A stretch of DNA of 11,723 nt, from contig CALEMZ010000149.1 in the NCBI GenBank assembly GCA_937910975.1, positions 1-11,723 on the forward strand, given 5' to 3'. How positions within the stretch are numbered: position 1 is the first letter of the stretch; the number at the start of each line of letters is the position of its first letter. Shown piece by piece: positions 1 through 6,552 of the stretch. This stretch comes from an uncultured Pseudorhodobacter sp. (GTDB lineage Bacteria; Pseudomonadota; Alphaproteobacteria; Rhodobacterales; Rhodobacteraceae). The position numbers and the translations under genes are program-made. The notes beneath the pieces were generated by a model, which saw only the letters and a program-made list of their open reading frames with translations, did not search any database and was not told the DNA's origin.

Positions 1-71
1 AAAATGGCCGCGTAAGTTCTACGAATGCACCCCGTTAAAAATGGGGGGATTACCGGGCCATCACCGCGCGC

Positions 72-110
72 CGTTGCCACGGAAATTATCGTTGCCGGGT
101 AGGAAATTTT
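72..110. repeat. Imperfect tandem duplication of about 18-21 bp
   Basis: Two adjacent units both start with CGTTGCC (72-78 and 90-96). They end with near-identical GGAAATTAT (81-89) and GGAAATTTT (102-110). The second unit is three bases longer between the conserved blocks. This is seen directly in the sequence. It may be a small slippage duplication or a pair of protein-binding half-sites; nothing here decides between them. Confidence 0.5.
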
Positions 111-117
111 GGTAAGA

Positions 118-136
118 TAGGGGGCATAGGCCCCTA
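118..136 (-). terminator. Candidate terminator hairpin after the sulfotransferase gene
   Basis: TAGGGG (118-123) pairs with CCCCTA (131-136) around a 7-base loop. It lies 12 bases beyond the sulfotransferase stop codon in that gene's direction. The run after it on the minus strand begins TCTTACC, a poor U-tract, so intrinsic termination is only possible, not shown. Confidence 0.35.
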
Positions 137-147
137 ACCCTGTTGCT

Positions 148-966
148 TCAATCGCCCAGTTTGGCGTGCACTTCGTCCAGATCAATCTCGCCAATCGGCA
201 TCTTGTTACCCGGATTTTCAAAGTCATATTTGAACAGCTGAAAATCGCGCTTGTAGATTTCCCAGACCAGATGCATCGACATATCGTCGAAGTAATCCTC
301 TACCGGGTGGGCGCGTTTGGGGCCGTGGCCTTCGCTTTCGTTAAACTTCGGGATTTTCTTCAGGTCCACCTTATGCGGCGTCTTGATGTTATCGAGCACC
401 TCTTTCATGCCCTCATCGAACGTCTCGGTGAAGAAGATTTTGTTATAGTGCCCGCCATTACCGATAAAGGTTGAGACATGGCCCGACATGGCTGACCAAT
501 GGATATCCGGGTCCATCGGTTTGCGCCAACGAATGGTGTCGCGGGCAAAAAGCAAGAACCGCCGGAAGCTTTGGATCTGGTCAAACTCCTGCTTGCCATC
601 ATCGCCGCCCACTTCGATCCCGTATTTTTGCACCAAGAGCGGCACAAGATTGCCACGGTAGCGTTTGCCATTGCGCTGGATGCCGCAAATCTTGTCGAAA
701 AATGAGCTGAGAATACGGGTATAGGGGTTGCGTACGCAGGTAAATGCATAGGTGCGCTGCGCCTTCACGCTGCGTTCAATCAACGCCTGACTGTTTTCTT
801 GCGCCCATTTGTGCAGGCCTGCGGTCGAATCGTGGATATCGCCATCGAAAAATTTGCCATGATCTGAATAGAACATAATCTGCCCGATCGATGAGCAGGC
901 GCATTTAGGAACGACGCGATAGATAACGCTTTCGCTTTCCGTCATCCATGTACCGGGAAAACCCAT
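148..966 (-). CDS. Sulfotransferase, family 2 (carbohydrate-sulfotransferase type)
   Basis: A 272-residue protein expected to move sulfate from PAPS to a hydroxyl of a glycan or similar acceptor. The 5'-phosphosulfate loop is VPKCACSSI (residues 19-27), in the PKCACSS form typical of the Sulfotransfer_2 (HNK-1/chondroitin sulfotransferase) group. The 3'-phosphate site is RNPYTRILSSF (79-89), with Arg79 and Ser87 as the likely contacts. There is no signal peptide or membrane segment, so it is probably cytoplasmic, unlike the Golgi-anchored animal relatives. An in-frame GTG at 1023 would add 19 residues, but no Shine-Dalgarno sequence precedes it, while the ATG at 966 has a strong GGAG/GGAGG site just upstream. 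It is divergent from a branching glycosyltransferase, which suggests sulfation of a surface polysaccharide (inference). The family is clear; the substrate is unknown. Confidence 0.85.
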   Translation of the reverse strand: MGFPGTWMTESESVIYRVVPKCACSSIGQIMFYSDHGKFFDGDIHDSTAGLHKWAQENSQALIERSVKAQRTYAFTCVRNPYTRILSSFFDKICGIQRNGKRYRGNLVPLLVQKYGIEVGGDDGKQEFDQIQSFRRFLLFARDTIRWRKPMDPDIHWSAMSGHVSTFIGNGGHYNKIFFTETFDEGMKEVLDNIKTPHKVDLKKIPKFNESEGHGPKRAHPVEDYFDDMSMHLVWEIYKRDFQLFKYDFENPGNKMPIGEIDLDEVHAKLGD

Positions 967-1113
967 AAAACTCCGCCTCCATAGCCCTTGGCCCCATCTA
1001 ACGGACGTTTGGGAAAATTTCACTGCAAAAAAGCAAAGAAACGCTGTCTTTTCAATGACTGATAAAGCTATTTAGGGAAACAATGACCCAAAACAGGGCT
1101 TAGAGTCTCCGAA
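967..1113. promoter_or_regulatory. Divergent intergenic region between sulfotransferase and glycosyltransferase
   Basis: These 147 bases separate the two divergent start codons and must hold the promoter for each unless one is transcribed from further away. The part from about 1010 to 1085 is distinctly AT-richer than its surroundings, with A and T runs such as GCAAAAAAGCAAAG and GATAAAGCTATTTAG. I looked for -35/-10 pairs on both strands and found no pair with acceptable spacing, so I do not name individual elements. Confidence 0.45.
971..980 (-). promoter_or_regulatory. Ribosome binding site deciding the sulfotransferase start
   Basis: Read on the minus strand this is GGAGGCGGAG, ending four bases before the ATG at 966. 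It contains two Shine-Dalgarno-like cores. The longer GTG start at 1023 has no comparable site, so this favours the 272-residue protein. Confidence 0.6.
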
Positions 1114-2691
1114 ATGGCAAAAATCGCCTATATCCTTTTGTGCCACAAAGACCCCGAGGGGATCATTGCGCAGGCAGAACGCCTGACTGAAGGGGGGGAC
1201 TATGTCGCCATCCATTTCGACGCGCGTGCCCGGACGAGCGATTTTGAGAAGATTCAAAGCGCGCTTTCGGTCAATCCATCCGTGGCTTTCACGCGCAAGC
1301 GGTTGAAATGCGGTTGGGGCGAATGGAGCCTTGTCGCCGCGACCTTGTCGGCGGTGCGCACAGCCGTAGAGGCATTTCCCCGTGCGACCCATTTTTACAT
1401 GCTTTCGGGCGACTGCATGCCGATCAAATCGGCGGAATACGCGCATGAGCTTTTAGCACGCGAAGAGGCGGACTATGTTGAAAGCTTTGACTTCTTCAAG
1501 TCCGATTGGATCAAGACCGGGGTCAAGGAAGGGCGGCTAGTCTATCGCCATTGGTTCAATGAACGCACACATAAGCGGCTGTTTTACACCTCGATGCAGG
1601 TGCAAGAACGTCTGGGCCTTGCGCGCCGTGTGCCTGCCGATTTGCAAATTCAGATCGGCAGCCAATGGTGGTGCCTGCGCCGCCGTACGATCGAGGCGCT
1701 GCTGGAGTTTTGCGAAAAGCGTCGCGACGTTATGCGCTTTTTCCGCACCACATGGATTCCGGATGAGACGTTTTTCCAAACCCTTGTGCGCCACTTGGTG
1801 CCGGAACATGAGATTCGCAACCGTACACTGACGTTCCTGATGTTCACCGATTACGGTATGCCTGTGACGTTTTACAATGATCACCACGACCTGCTGCTTA
1901 GCCAAGACTATCTGTTTGCCCGCAAAATCTCACCCGATGCGGCGGAGTTGAAGGATCGTTTGGGCAAGCTCTATTCAGCCAAAGGTGCACGTTTCCCCAT
2001 CTCCAACGAGGGGCGCAGCCTGTTTCAGTTCCTGACCGGACGCGGCCGGATTGGCCGCCGTTTGGCGCCAAGGTTTTGGGAGACTGAAAGCAGCCTTGGC
2101 CGCGAACGCACGCTGTTGATGGTAATCTGCAAGAAATGGCATGTTGCCAAGCGGTTGGTGCAACGCATCCACGAGGTGACCGATTTGCCGGTAGTGGAAT
2201 ACCTGTTCAATGAAGCCTCTACCCCCTTGCCTGATCTGGGTGGTATCCAATCCACCCTGGAAAAGCGCACGCGGCATCGGCGGGCGCTGGTGCGGATGTT
2301 GTTTGACTTTTGGAACAAGGGCACGCTGATCATCTGCATTGATCCGGCCAATGTGGAGCTAATGCGGGATTTCGCCGCTGACAAATCCACCGTTCGTCTG
2401 CTGGAGGTGGAATGCGAGTTTAGTGATGAATATCTCATGGGCCATGCGCGACGTGTGGGCCTTGCTGGTGATAGCTCTCCGCAAGAGGTGATTGACAGGC
2501 TGTTGCCGACCATCCGCTATGATGTGACGTTTGAAAGTGACCGAATCCGTGACGCCGATTTCAGCAACCTGATCCGCCTCCGCGAGGCGGCCTCAAACGA
2601 AGAAAATGCCGTGTCTTTGGCGGCTTTCCTTGGTATTCCACTTATGCAAGCGCGTGAAATCGCGGAAACCAACCATTTGTTTGTGGATTGA
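1114..2691 (+). CDS. Core-2/I-branching-type glycosyltransferase (GT14) with extra C-terminal domain
   Basis: A 525-residue protein. Residues 1 to about 260 match the Branch family (GT14, beta-1,6-N-acetylglucosaminyltransferase-like). The start AYILLCHKDP (5-14) is followed by MLSGDCMPIKS (96-106), GSQWWCLRR (182-190) and PDETFFQTLV (216-225), the usual conserved blocks of that family. It should transfer a sugar, perhaps GlcNAc, from a nucleotide donor to a glycan. Residues from about 310 to 525 form a second region with no motif I can assign; I recall a DUF5927/5928-type domain attached to such bacterial proteins, but am unsure of the number. No membrane segment is seen, so it is probably cytoplasmic. 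The ATG lacks a strong ribosome site, but the family's N-terminal beta-strand begins right after it. The sulfotransferase lies divergently upstream, and the HIT gene starts three bases after the stop, so the latter pair is probably one transcript. Acceptor and linkage are unknown. Confidence 0.82.
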   Translation: MAKIAYILLCHKDPEGIIAQAERLTEGGDYVAIHFDARARTSDFEKIQSALSVNPSVAFTRKRLKCGWGEWSLVAATLSAVRTAVEAFPRATHFYMLSGDCMPIKSAEYAHELLAREEADYVESFDFFKSDWIKTGVKEGRLVYRHWFNERTHKRLFYTSMQVQERLGLARRVPADLQIQIGSQWWCLRRRTIEALLEFCEKRRDVMRFFRTTWIPDETFFQTLVRHLVPEHEIRNRTLTFLMFTDYGMPVTFYNDHHDLLLSQDYLFARKISPDAAELKDRLGKLYSAKGARFPISNEGRSLFQFLTGRGRIGRRLAPRFWETESSLGRERTLLMVICKKWHVAKRLVQRIHEVTDLPVVEYLFNEASTPLPDLGGIQSTLEKRTRHRRALVRMLFDFWNKGTLIICIDPANVELMRDFAADKSTVRLLEVECEFSDEYLMGHARRVGLAGDSSPQEVIDRLLPTIRYDVTFESDRIRDADFSNLIRLREAASNEENAVSLAAFLGIPLMQAREIAETNHLFVD

Positions 2692-2694
2692 GCC

Positions 2695-3072
2695 ATGGCC
2701 TATACTTATGACCCCCAAAATATCTTTGCTCGTATTCTGCGCGGCGAAATTCCCAACAAGACCGTGATTGAGACGGAGCACACGCTGGCATTTCACGATA
2801 TCAACCCCGGTGCGCCGGTGCATGTGTTGGTGGTCCCAAAAGGGGCTTATGTCTGTTTTGACCATTTTGCGGGCCAGGCTTCGGAGTTGGAGATCGTTGA
2901 TTTTCACCGAACTGCGGCCAAAGTCTGTGCTATGATGGATGTGGCCCCGGATGCGGGTGATGGTTATCGCGCGATTACCAATGCCGGAGAGAACGGCGTG
3001 CAAGAGGTTCCGCATTACCATTTGCACATCATCGGTGGGCGGCACTTAGGGCGGATGCTGGGGAAAGCCTGA
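2695..3072 (+). CDS. HIT family protein (HINT-like nucleotide phosphoramidase/hydrolase)
   Basis: A 125-residue histidine-triad protein, the normal size for HINT enzymes. These are cytoplasmic dimers that hydrolyse AMP-linked phosphoramidates and related nucleotide conjugates. The N-terminal IFARILRGEIP (10-20) and the mid-region FHDINPGAPVHVLVVPK (33-49) are typical. The active site is HYHLHII (107-113), with His107, His109 and His111 forming the triad and His111 the expected nucleophile. The ending GGRHLGRML is also typical of HINT. The ATG lies three bases after the glycosyltransferase stop (TGAGCCATG), so translation is probably coupled. A role in glycan synthesis is not implied, since HIT genes sit in many contexts. 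Family call is firm; the physiological substrate is unknown. Confidence 0.92.
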   Translation: MAYTYDPQNIFARILRGEIPNKTVIETEHTLAFHDINPGAPVHVLVVPKGAYVCFDHFAGQASELEIVDFHRTAAKVCAMMDVAPDAGDGYRAITNAGENGVQEVPHYHLHIIGGRHLGRMLGKA

Positions 3073-3079
3073 GGCGGTT

Positions 3080-3111
3080 CGACCCGGACGTATTGCACAA
3101 GAACCGGGTCG
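3080..3111. terminator. Hairpin after the HIT gene, possible terminator
   Basis: CGACCCGG (3080-3087) pairs perfectly with CCGGGTCG (3104-3111) around a 16-base loop, starting 8 bases after the HIT stop codon. An overlapping alternative stem pairs CGGTTC (3075-3080) with GAACCG (3101-3106), so the two folds exclude each other. No U-tract follows, so it may be a processed or factor-dependent 3' end rather than a classical intrinsic terminator. Confidence 0.4.
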
Positions 3112-3134
3112 CTTGGGGTGGATCTGATCAGGCA

Positions 3135-3154
3135 ATGTGTTTGCAAAAGCACAT
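3135..3154. repeat. Inverted repeat with GCAA tetraloop
   Basis: ATGTGTTT (3135-3142) pairs with AAGCACAT (3147-3154), with one G-U pair when read as plus-strand RNA, around a GCAA loop. It lies in the convergent gap and could be part of a bidirectional 3' end. Function is unknown. Confidence 0.35.
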
Positions 3155-3239
3155 AAGGAGCCTGCGCCAAGGCTGGCGGTGCTATGCCTGCGGCGCGGAT
3201 ATTTATGAATAGATGAAATCGACGGTGGGGCGTTTCAGC

Positions 3240-6032
3240 TTAATGCGCCTCGGCCCAATTGGCGCCTTGGCCGGCATCTACGTTGATTGGCACCGTCAGA
3301 TGCACGGCGGGGGCGGCAGCACCTTCCATCACCTGACGCGCGGCCTGGATCAGCGGCTCTACCGCGTCTTGATGCACCTCGAACAGCAATTCATCATGCA
3401 CTTGCAGCAGCATCTTGGCGTCGATATCGCGGATCGCATCCGGCATCCGCACCATGGCGCGGCGGATGATATCGGCTGCGGTACCCTGGATCGGCGCATT
3501 GATGGCGGCGCGTTTGGCAAAACCTGCCGCAGGGCCTTTTGCGTTGATTTCAGGCGTATGGATTTTGCGGCCAAAGAGGGTTTGCACATAGCCATTGTCT
3601 TTGGCGAATTGCACGGTGGCATCCATATATTCGCGGATGCCGGGGAACCGCTCAAAATAGCGGTCAATGAAGCCCTGCGCCTGCGCGCGCGGGATGCGCA
3701 GGTTGCGCGCAAGCCCAAAGCCGGAGATGCCATAGATCACGCCGAAATTGATCGCCTTGGCTTGGCGGCGGATGCTTGGGTCCATGCCCTCAACAGGGGT
3801 GTTGAACATTTCCGATGCTGTCATGGCGTGAATGTCGATCCCATCCTTGAACGCCTGTTTCAGCGCCGGAATATCGGCGATATGGGCGAGGATGCGCAGT
3901 TCGATCTGGGAATAGTCGAGGCTGACGATTACCCGGCCTTTCGGGGCCACAAACGCCTCGCGGATGCGGCGGCCTTCTTCGGTGCGCACAGGGATGTTTT
4001 GCAGGTTCGGATCGGTGGAAGACAGCCGCCCCGTGACCGCGCCCACCAGCGAATAAGAGGTATGCACCCGCCCGGTTTCAACGTTGATATGGTCTTGCAG
4101 CGCGTCTGTGTAGGTGGATTTCAACTTGGCAAGTTGCCGCCAATCCAGCACTTTTCCCGGCAGTTCATGCTCCGTCGCCAAATCTTCCAGAACATCGGCC
4201 CCGGTGGCATAGGCGCCGGTCTTGCCTTTGTTGCCCCCCGGCAGGCCCATTTCATCAAACAAAATCTCGCCTAATTGCTTGGGAGAGCCGACATTGAAGG
4301 GCCGCCCCGCCAGTGTCTGGATCTCATCCTCCAAGGCCGCCATTTTTTGCGCAAAGCTGTTGGACATGCGCGACAGCGTGTCACGGTCGACCTGAATACC
4401 CGCCATTTCCATCTGGGCCAGCACCGGCACCAAGGGGCGTTCCAGGGTCTCGTATACGGTTGTCACCTGCTTGCGGTGCAGTTGCGGCTTGAACAATTGC
4501 CACAGGCGCAGGGTGACGTCGGCATCTTCGGCGGCGTATTTCACGGCCTCGTCCACCGGCACCCGGTCAAAGGTGATCTGGCTTTTGCCGGAGCCCAGAA
4601 GTGATTTGATCGGGATCGGGTTGTGGCCCAGATAGGTCTCGGCCAGCGTGTCCATGCCGTGGTTGTGCAGCCCCGCATAAAGCGCGGATGACATCAGCAT
4701 GGTGTCATCAATCGGGGCGACGCTGATGCCCTGACGCGCAAAGATTTTCGCGTCATATTTCATGTTTTGGCCGATTTTGAGGATGCTGCCATCCTCCAGC
4801 ATCGGGCGCAGCATCTCCAGCGCGCGGGTCAGCGGCAGTTGCCCTTCCATCAGGTCGGTGGAGCCAAACAGATCGCCGCCGCCCTGCTTGTGGCCCAAGG
4901 GAATGTAGCAGGCCTGTCCGGGTTCAACACAAAGCGACACGCCGACCAATTCCGCGCGCATCTCATCAAGGCTGGTGGTTTCGGTATCCACCGCCACATA
5001 GCCGCGCGCATAGGCCCGGTCGATCCAGGCTTGCAACGCGGGCTCATTGCTGACGTTTTCGTATTTTGCATGGTCGAAGGGCAGGGTGGGGGCATCTGGC
5101 GACGCAAGGCTTGCCGTCTCAAGTGCTACCGGGGCCGCAACCTTCAGGCTGTCGGCCACACGTTTGATCAGGGTGCGGAATTCCATTTCATTCAGAAAGC
5201 CCAGCAGGGCCTCGGCCTCGGGCTTGCGCACCTCAAGGCTTTCAAGCGTAAAATCCAGCGGGGTTTCGCAATCGAGCTGCACCAAACGCTTGGAAATGCG
5301 GATCTGGTCGGTGTTGTCCAAAAGGCTTTCGCGGCGTTTGGGTTGCTTGATTTCACCCGCGCGCGCCAACAAGGTTTCCAGATCGCCATATTCCTGAATC
5401 AGCAAAGCGGCGGTTTTGATGCCGATGCCCGGCGCGCCCGGCACGTTATCCACCGAATCGCCTGCGAGCGATTGCACATCAACCACCCGGTTCGGGGCCA
5501 CGCCAAATTTTTCAAACACTTCATCCGGGCCGATAAGCTTATTTTTCATCGGGTCCAGCATGCCCACGCCATCGCCGACCAATTGCATCAGGTCCTTGTC
5601 GGAGGAGATGATCGTCACCTGTCCGCCCGCATCGCGTGCGTGGCAGGCAAGGGTCGCGATGATGTCATCGGCCTCATAGCCCTCCGTCTCGATGCAGGCG
5701 ATGTTGAAGGCGCGGGTGGCGTCACGGGTCAGCGGGAATTGCGGGCGCAGGTCTTCGGGCAATTCGGGGCGATTGGCTTTGTATTTTGGGTAGATGTCAT
5801 TGCGGAATGTTTTGGAGGAATGATCGAAAATCACCGCAACATGGGTGGGGGCATCGCCGTTCTTGTTGCCTTCCAGATAGCGAAACAGGATGTTGCAAAA
5901 CCCGGCAACCGCGCCGATGGGCAGCCCGTCCGATTTGCGCGTAAGCGGTGGCAATGCGTGATACGCGCGGAAGATATAGGCAGAACCGTCAATGAGATGC
6001 AGATGGTGGCCCTTGCCGAAACTATGCGTCAT
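3240..6032 (-). CDS. polA: DNA polymerase I
   Basis: A complete 930-residue DNA polymerase I, near the E. coli length of 928, which fills gaps and removes RNA primers in replication and repair. The 5' nuclease domain (about 1-300) shows LHLIDGSAYIFRAYHALPPL (11-30), GYEADDIIATLA (118-129), SSDKDLMQLV (143-152) and the helix-hairpin-helix GIGIKTAALL (202-211). The 3'-5' exonuclease domain (about 330-515) keeps its acidic residues: DTE at 349-351, Asp427 in NMKYDAKIF, and YAAEDADVT with Tyr499 and Asp503, so proofreading should be active. The polymerase domain has motif A SLDYSQIELR (Asp706), motif B RRQAKAINFGVIYG (Lys759, Phe763, Tyr767) and motif C QVHDELLFEV (Asp880, Glu881). The ATG at 6032 is preceded on the minus strand by GGGGGAGAT, with GGAG ten bases from the start. 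The leader carries two strong hairpins. Nothing looks truncated or frameshifted. Confidence 0.98.
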   Translation of the reverse strand: MTHSFGKGHHLHLIDGSAYIFRAYHALPPLTRKSDGLPIGAVAGFCNILFRYLEGNKNGDAPTHVAVIFDHSSKTFRNDIYPKYKANRPELPEDLRPQFPLTRDATRAFNIACIETEGYEADDIIATLACHARDAGGQVTIISSDKDLMQLVGDGVGMLDPMKNKLIGPDEVFEKFGVAPNRVVDVQSLAGDSVDNVPGAPGIGIKTAALLIQEYGDLETLLARAGEIKQPKRRESLLDNTDQIRISKRLVQLDCETPLDFTLESLEVRKPEAEALLGFLNEMEFRTLIKRVADSLKVAAPVALETASLASPDAPTLPFDHAKYENVSNEPALQAWIDRAYARGYVAVDTETTSLDEMRAELVGVSLCVEPGQACYIPLGHKQGGGDLFGSTDLMEGQLPLTRALEMLRPMLEDGSILKIGQNMKYDAKIFARQGISVAPIDDTMLMSSALYAGLHNHGMDTLAETYLGHNPIPIKSLLGSGKSQITFDRVPVDEAVKYAAEDADVTLRLWQLFKPQLHRKQVTTVYETLERPLVPVLAQMEMAGIQVDRDTLSRMSNSFAQKMAALEDEIQTLAGRPFNVGSPKQLGEILFDEMGLPGGNKGKTGAYATGADVLEDLATEHELPGKVLDWRQLAKLKSTYTDALQDHINVETGRVHTSYSLVGAVTGRLSSTDPNLQNIPVRTEEGRRIREAFVAPKGRVIVSLDYSQIELRILAHIADIPALKQAFKDGIDIHAMTASEMFNTPVEGMDPSIRRQAKAINFGVIYGISGFGLARNLRIPRAQAQGFIDRYFERFPGIREYMDATVQFAKDNGYVQTLFGRKIHTPEINAKGPAAGFAKRAAINAPIQGTAADIIRRAMVRMPDAIRDIDAKMLLQVHDELLFEVHQDAVEPLIQAARQVMEGAAAPAVHLTVPINVDAGQGANWAEAH

Positions 6033-6086
6033 GCCCGTCTATCTCCCCCGCGTCGTGGTCCGTGGCCTTCTTTACATGTTCTGGCG

Positions 6087-6113
6087 CGGGGTTCCACCTG
6101 CGCTTTAACCCCG
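6087..6113 (-). repeat. Hairpin in the polA leader (proximal)
   Basis: CGGGGTT (6087-6093) and AACCCCG (6107-6113) form a perfect 7-bp stem with a 13-base loop. It sits about 55 bases upstream of the polA start codon and 2 bases from a second, longer hairpin. No U-tract follows in the polA direction. Confidence 0.45.
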
Positions 6114-6115
6114 GC

Positions 6116-6147
6116 CTGCCTGACCGCTCCAATACAGGGTCAGGCGG
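6116..6147 (-). repeat. Hairpin in the polA leader (distal)
   Basis: GCCTGACC (6118-6125) pairs perfectly with GGTCAGGC (6138-6145), a stem of 8 bp that extends to 10 by adding 6116-6117 with 6146-6147. The loop is 12 bases. It lies 84 bases beyond the zinc-finger stop and could be the 3' end of that transcript or part of the polA leader. The following bases on the minus strand are GC-rich, so it is not a classical intrinsic terminator. Confidence 0.5.
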
Positions 6148-6231
6148 ATGGATTGGGGGACGGGCGTCCAGCGACCAATTGGCAGGCCTGCGGCTGCGGC
6201 AAAGCCCGGAACATATAGCGGAAGAGGCGCT

Positions 6232-6414
6232 TTATTTTGCCTTTTCGGCGGCACTTTCATGGATATAGCGACGGTCGCAATAACCGCATTCCACATAGCC
6301 CTTGTCCTCGGGGATGGTCAGCCAGACTCGTGGATGGCCCAAAGCTGGGCTATCGCCATCACAAGCGATTTTCCAACTGGAAACGATTCTGGTTTCGGGG
6401 GCGGGTGCGGTCAT
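6232..6414 (-). CDS. Small CHCC zinc-finger protein, NDUFS6-like
   Basis: A 60-residue protein with the zf-CHCC signature: Cys18 in ACDG, His27 in GHPRVWL, and Cys43 and Cys46 in ECGYCDRRY. These four residues should bind one zinc ion. The domain is the one found at the C-terminus of mitochondrial NDUFS6 (13-kDa complex I subunit), and alphaproteobacterial homologues have been linked to respiratory complex I. A role with NADH dehydrogenase is therefore likely by homology, though no nuo gene is visible here. The open frame extends upstream to 6570, but the start at 6414 is preferred: the protein then has the usual length, and a plausible promoter (-10 at 6452-6457) would initiate about 30 bases before it. 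The in-frame ATG at 6453 lies inside that -10. The Shine-Dalgarno is weak (AGAAAGA). Confidence 0.85.
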   Translation of the reverse strand: MTAPAPETRIVSSWKIACDGDSPALGHPRVWLTIPEDKGYVECGYCDRRYIHESAAEKAK

Positions 6415-6451
6415 GATGCGGTCTTTCTGGGTGAAGGTCAGGTTGCCGCCC

Positions 6452-6479
6452 ATGATAGCGATCCCTGAGGGCGCGGCAA
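6452..6479 (-). promoter_or_regulatory. Candidate sigma-70 promoter for the zinc-finger gene
   Basis: On the minus strand TTGCCG (6479-6474) is followed after 16 bases by TATCAT (6457-6452), which matches five of six -10 consensus bases. Transcription would begin near 6445, about 30 bases before the ATG at 6414. The -35 matches mainly in TTG. The call rests on sequence resemblance only. Confidence 0.4.
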
Positions 6480-6552
6480 GAGTTGCAGACGATCTAAGCG
6501 CAAAGCGCGAGGCCGCTGTCCAATACGGGGGCCGCTCCCGCCATTCGTTGAC

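Larger units (their letters stand above)
1..147. other. Left-edge intergenic region, no gene recognised
   Basis: No coding region is recognisable in these 147 bases. Short open stretches cross the left edge: plus-strand frame 1 stops at 13-15, and frame 2 stays open to about position 115. Any of them could be the tail of an upstream gene, but none is long enough to identify. The stretch holds an imperfect tandem repeat (72-110) and a hairpin (118-136), listed separately. It lies downstream of the minus-strand sulfotransferase gene. Confidence 0.5.
3073..3239. other. Convergent intergenic region between the HIT gene and polA
   Basis: This 167-base stretch separates two genes that end toward each other. 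It contains a long-stem hairpin at 3080-3111, a GNRA-loop hairpin at 3135-3154 and a 5-bp stem at 3165-3169/3174-3178. None is followed by a good T-run on either strand. A 25-codon plus-strand frame (3135-3212) ends with a CxxC pair but lacks a ribosome site, so it is not called as a gene. Confidence 0.5.
6033..6231 (-). promoter_or_regulatory. polA leader/intergenic region
   Basis: These 199 bases lie between the zinc-finger gene and polA, both on the minus strand. The region holds two adjacent hairpins (6087-6113 and 6116-6147) and, further upstream, abutting perfect palindromes CCAATTGG (6175-6182) and GCAGGCCTGC (6182-6191). I see no convincing -35/-10 pair. A minus-strand frame of 51 codons (6105-6260) overlaps the zinc-finger gene out of frame; it lacks a ribosome site and is not called. 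Confidence 0.4.

Noticed and set aside
3213..4274. A 353-codon plus-strand open frame opposite the 3' part of polA
   Set aside because: It is an antisense shadow of the polymerase domain with no family motif and no credible ribosome site.
3240..6032. Possible loss of polA proofreading
   Set aside because: All acidic residues of the 3'-5' exonuclease site (Asp349, Glu351, Asp427, Asp503) and Tyr499 are present, so the domain looks active.
4767..6218. A 483-codon plus-strand open frame opposite polA
   Set aside because: It runs antisense to an unambiguous polA. Its translation is low-complexity and rich in His, Gln, Gly and Arg with no recognisable domain, as expected for the antisense frame of a GC-rich gene.
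6105..6260. A 51-codon minus-strand frame between the zinc-finger gene and polA
   Set aside because: Its start lies inside the zinc-finger gene in another frame, has no ribosome site, and the product resembles no family. The strong hairpin at its 3' end points to non-coding sequence.
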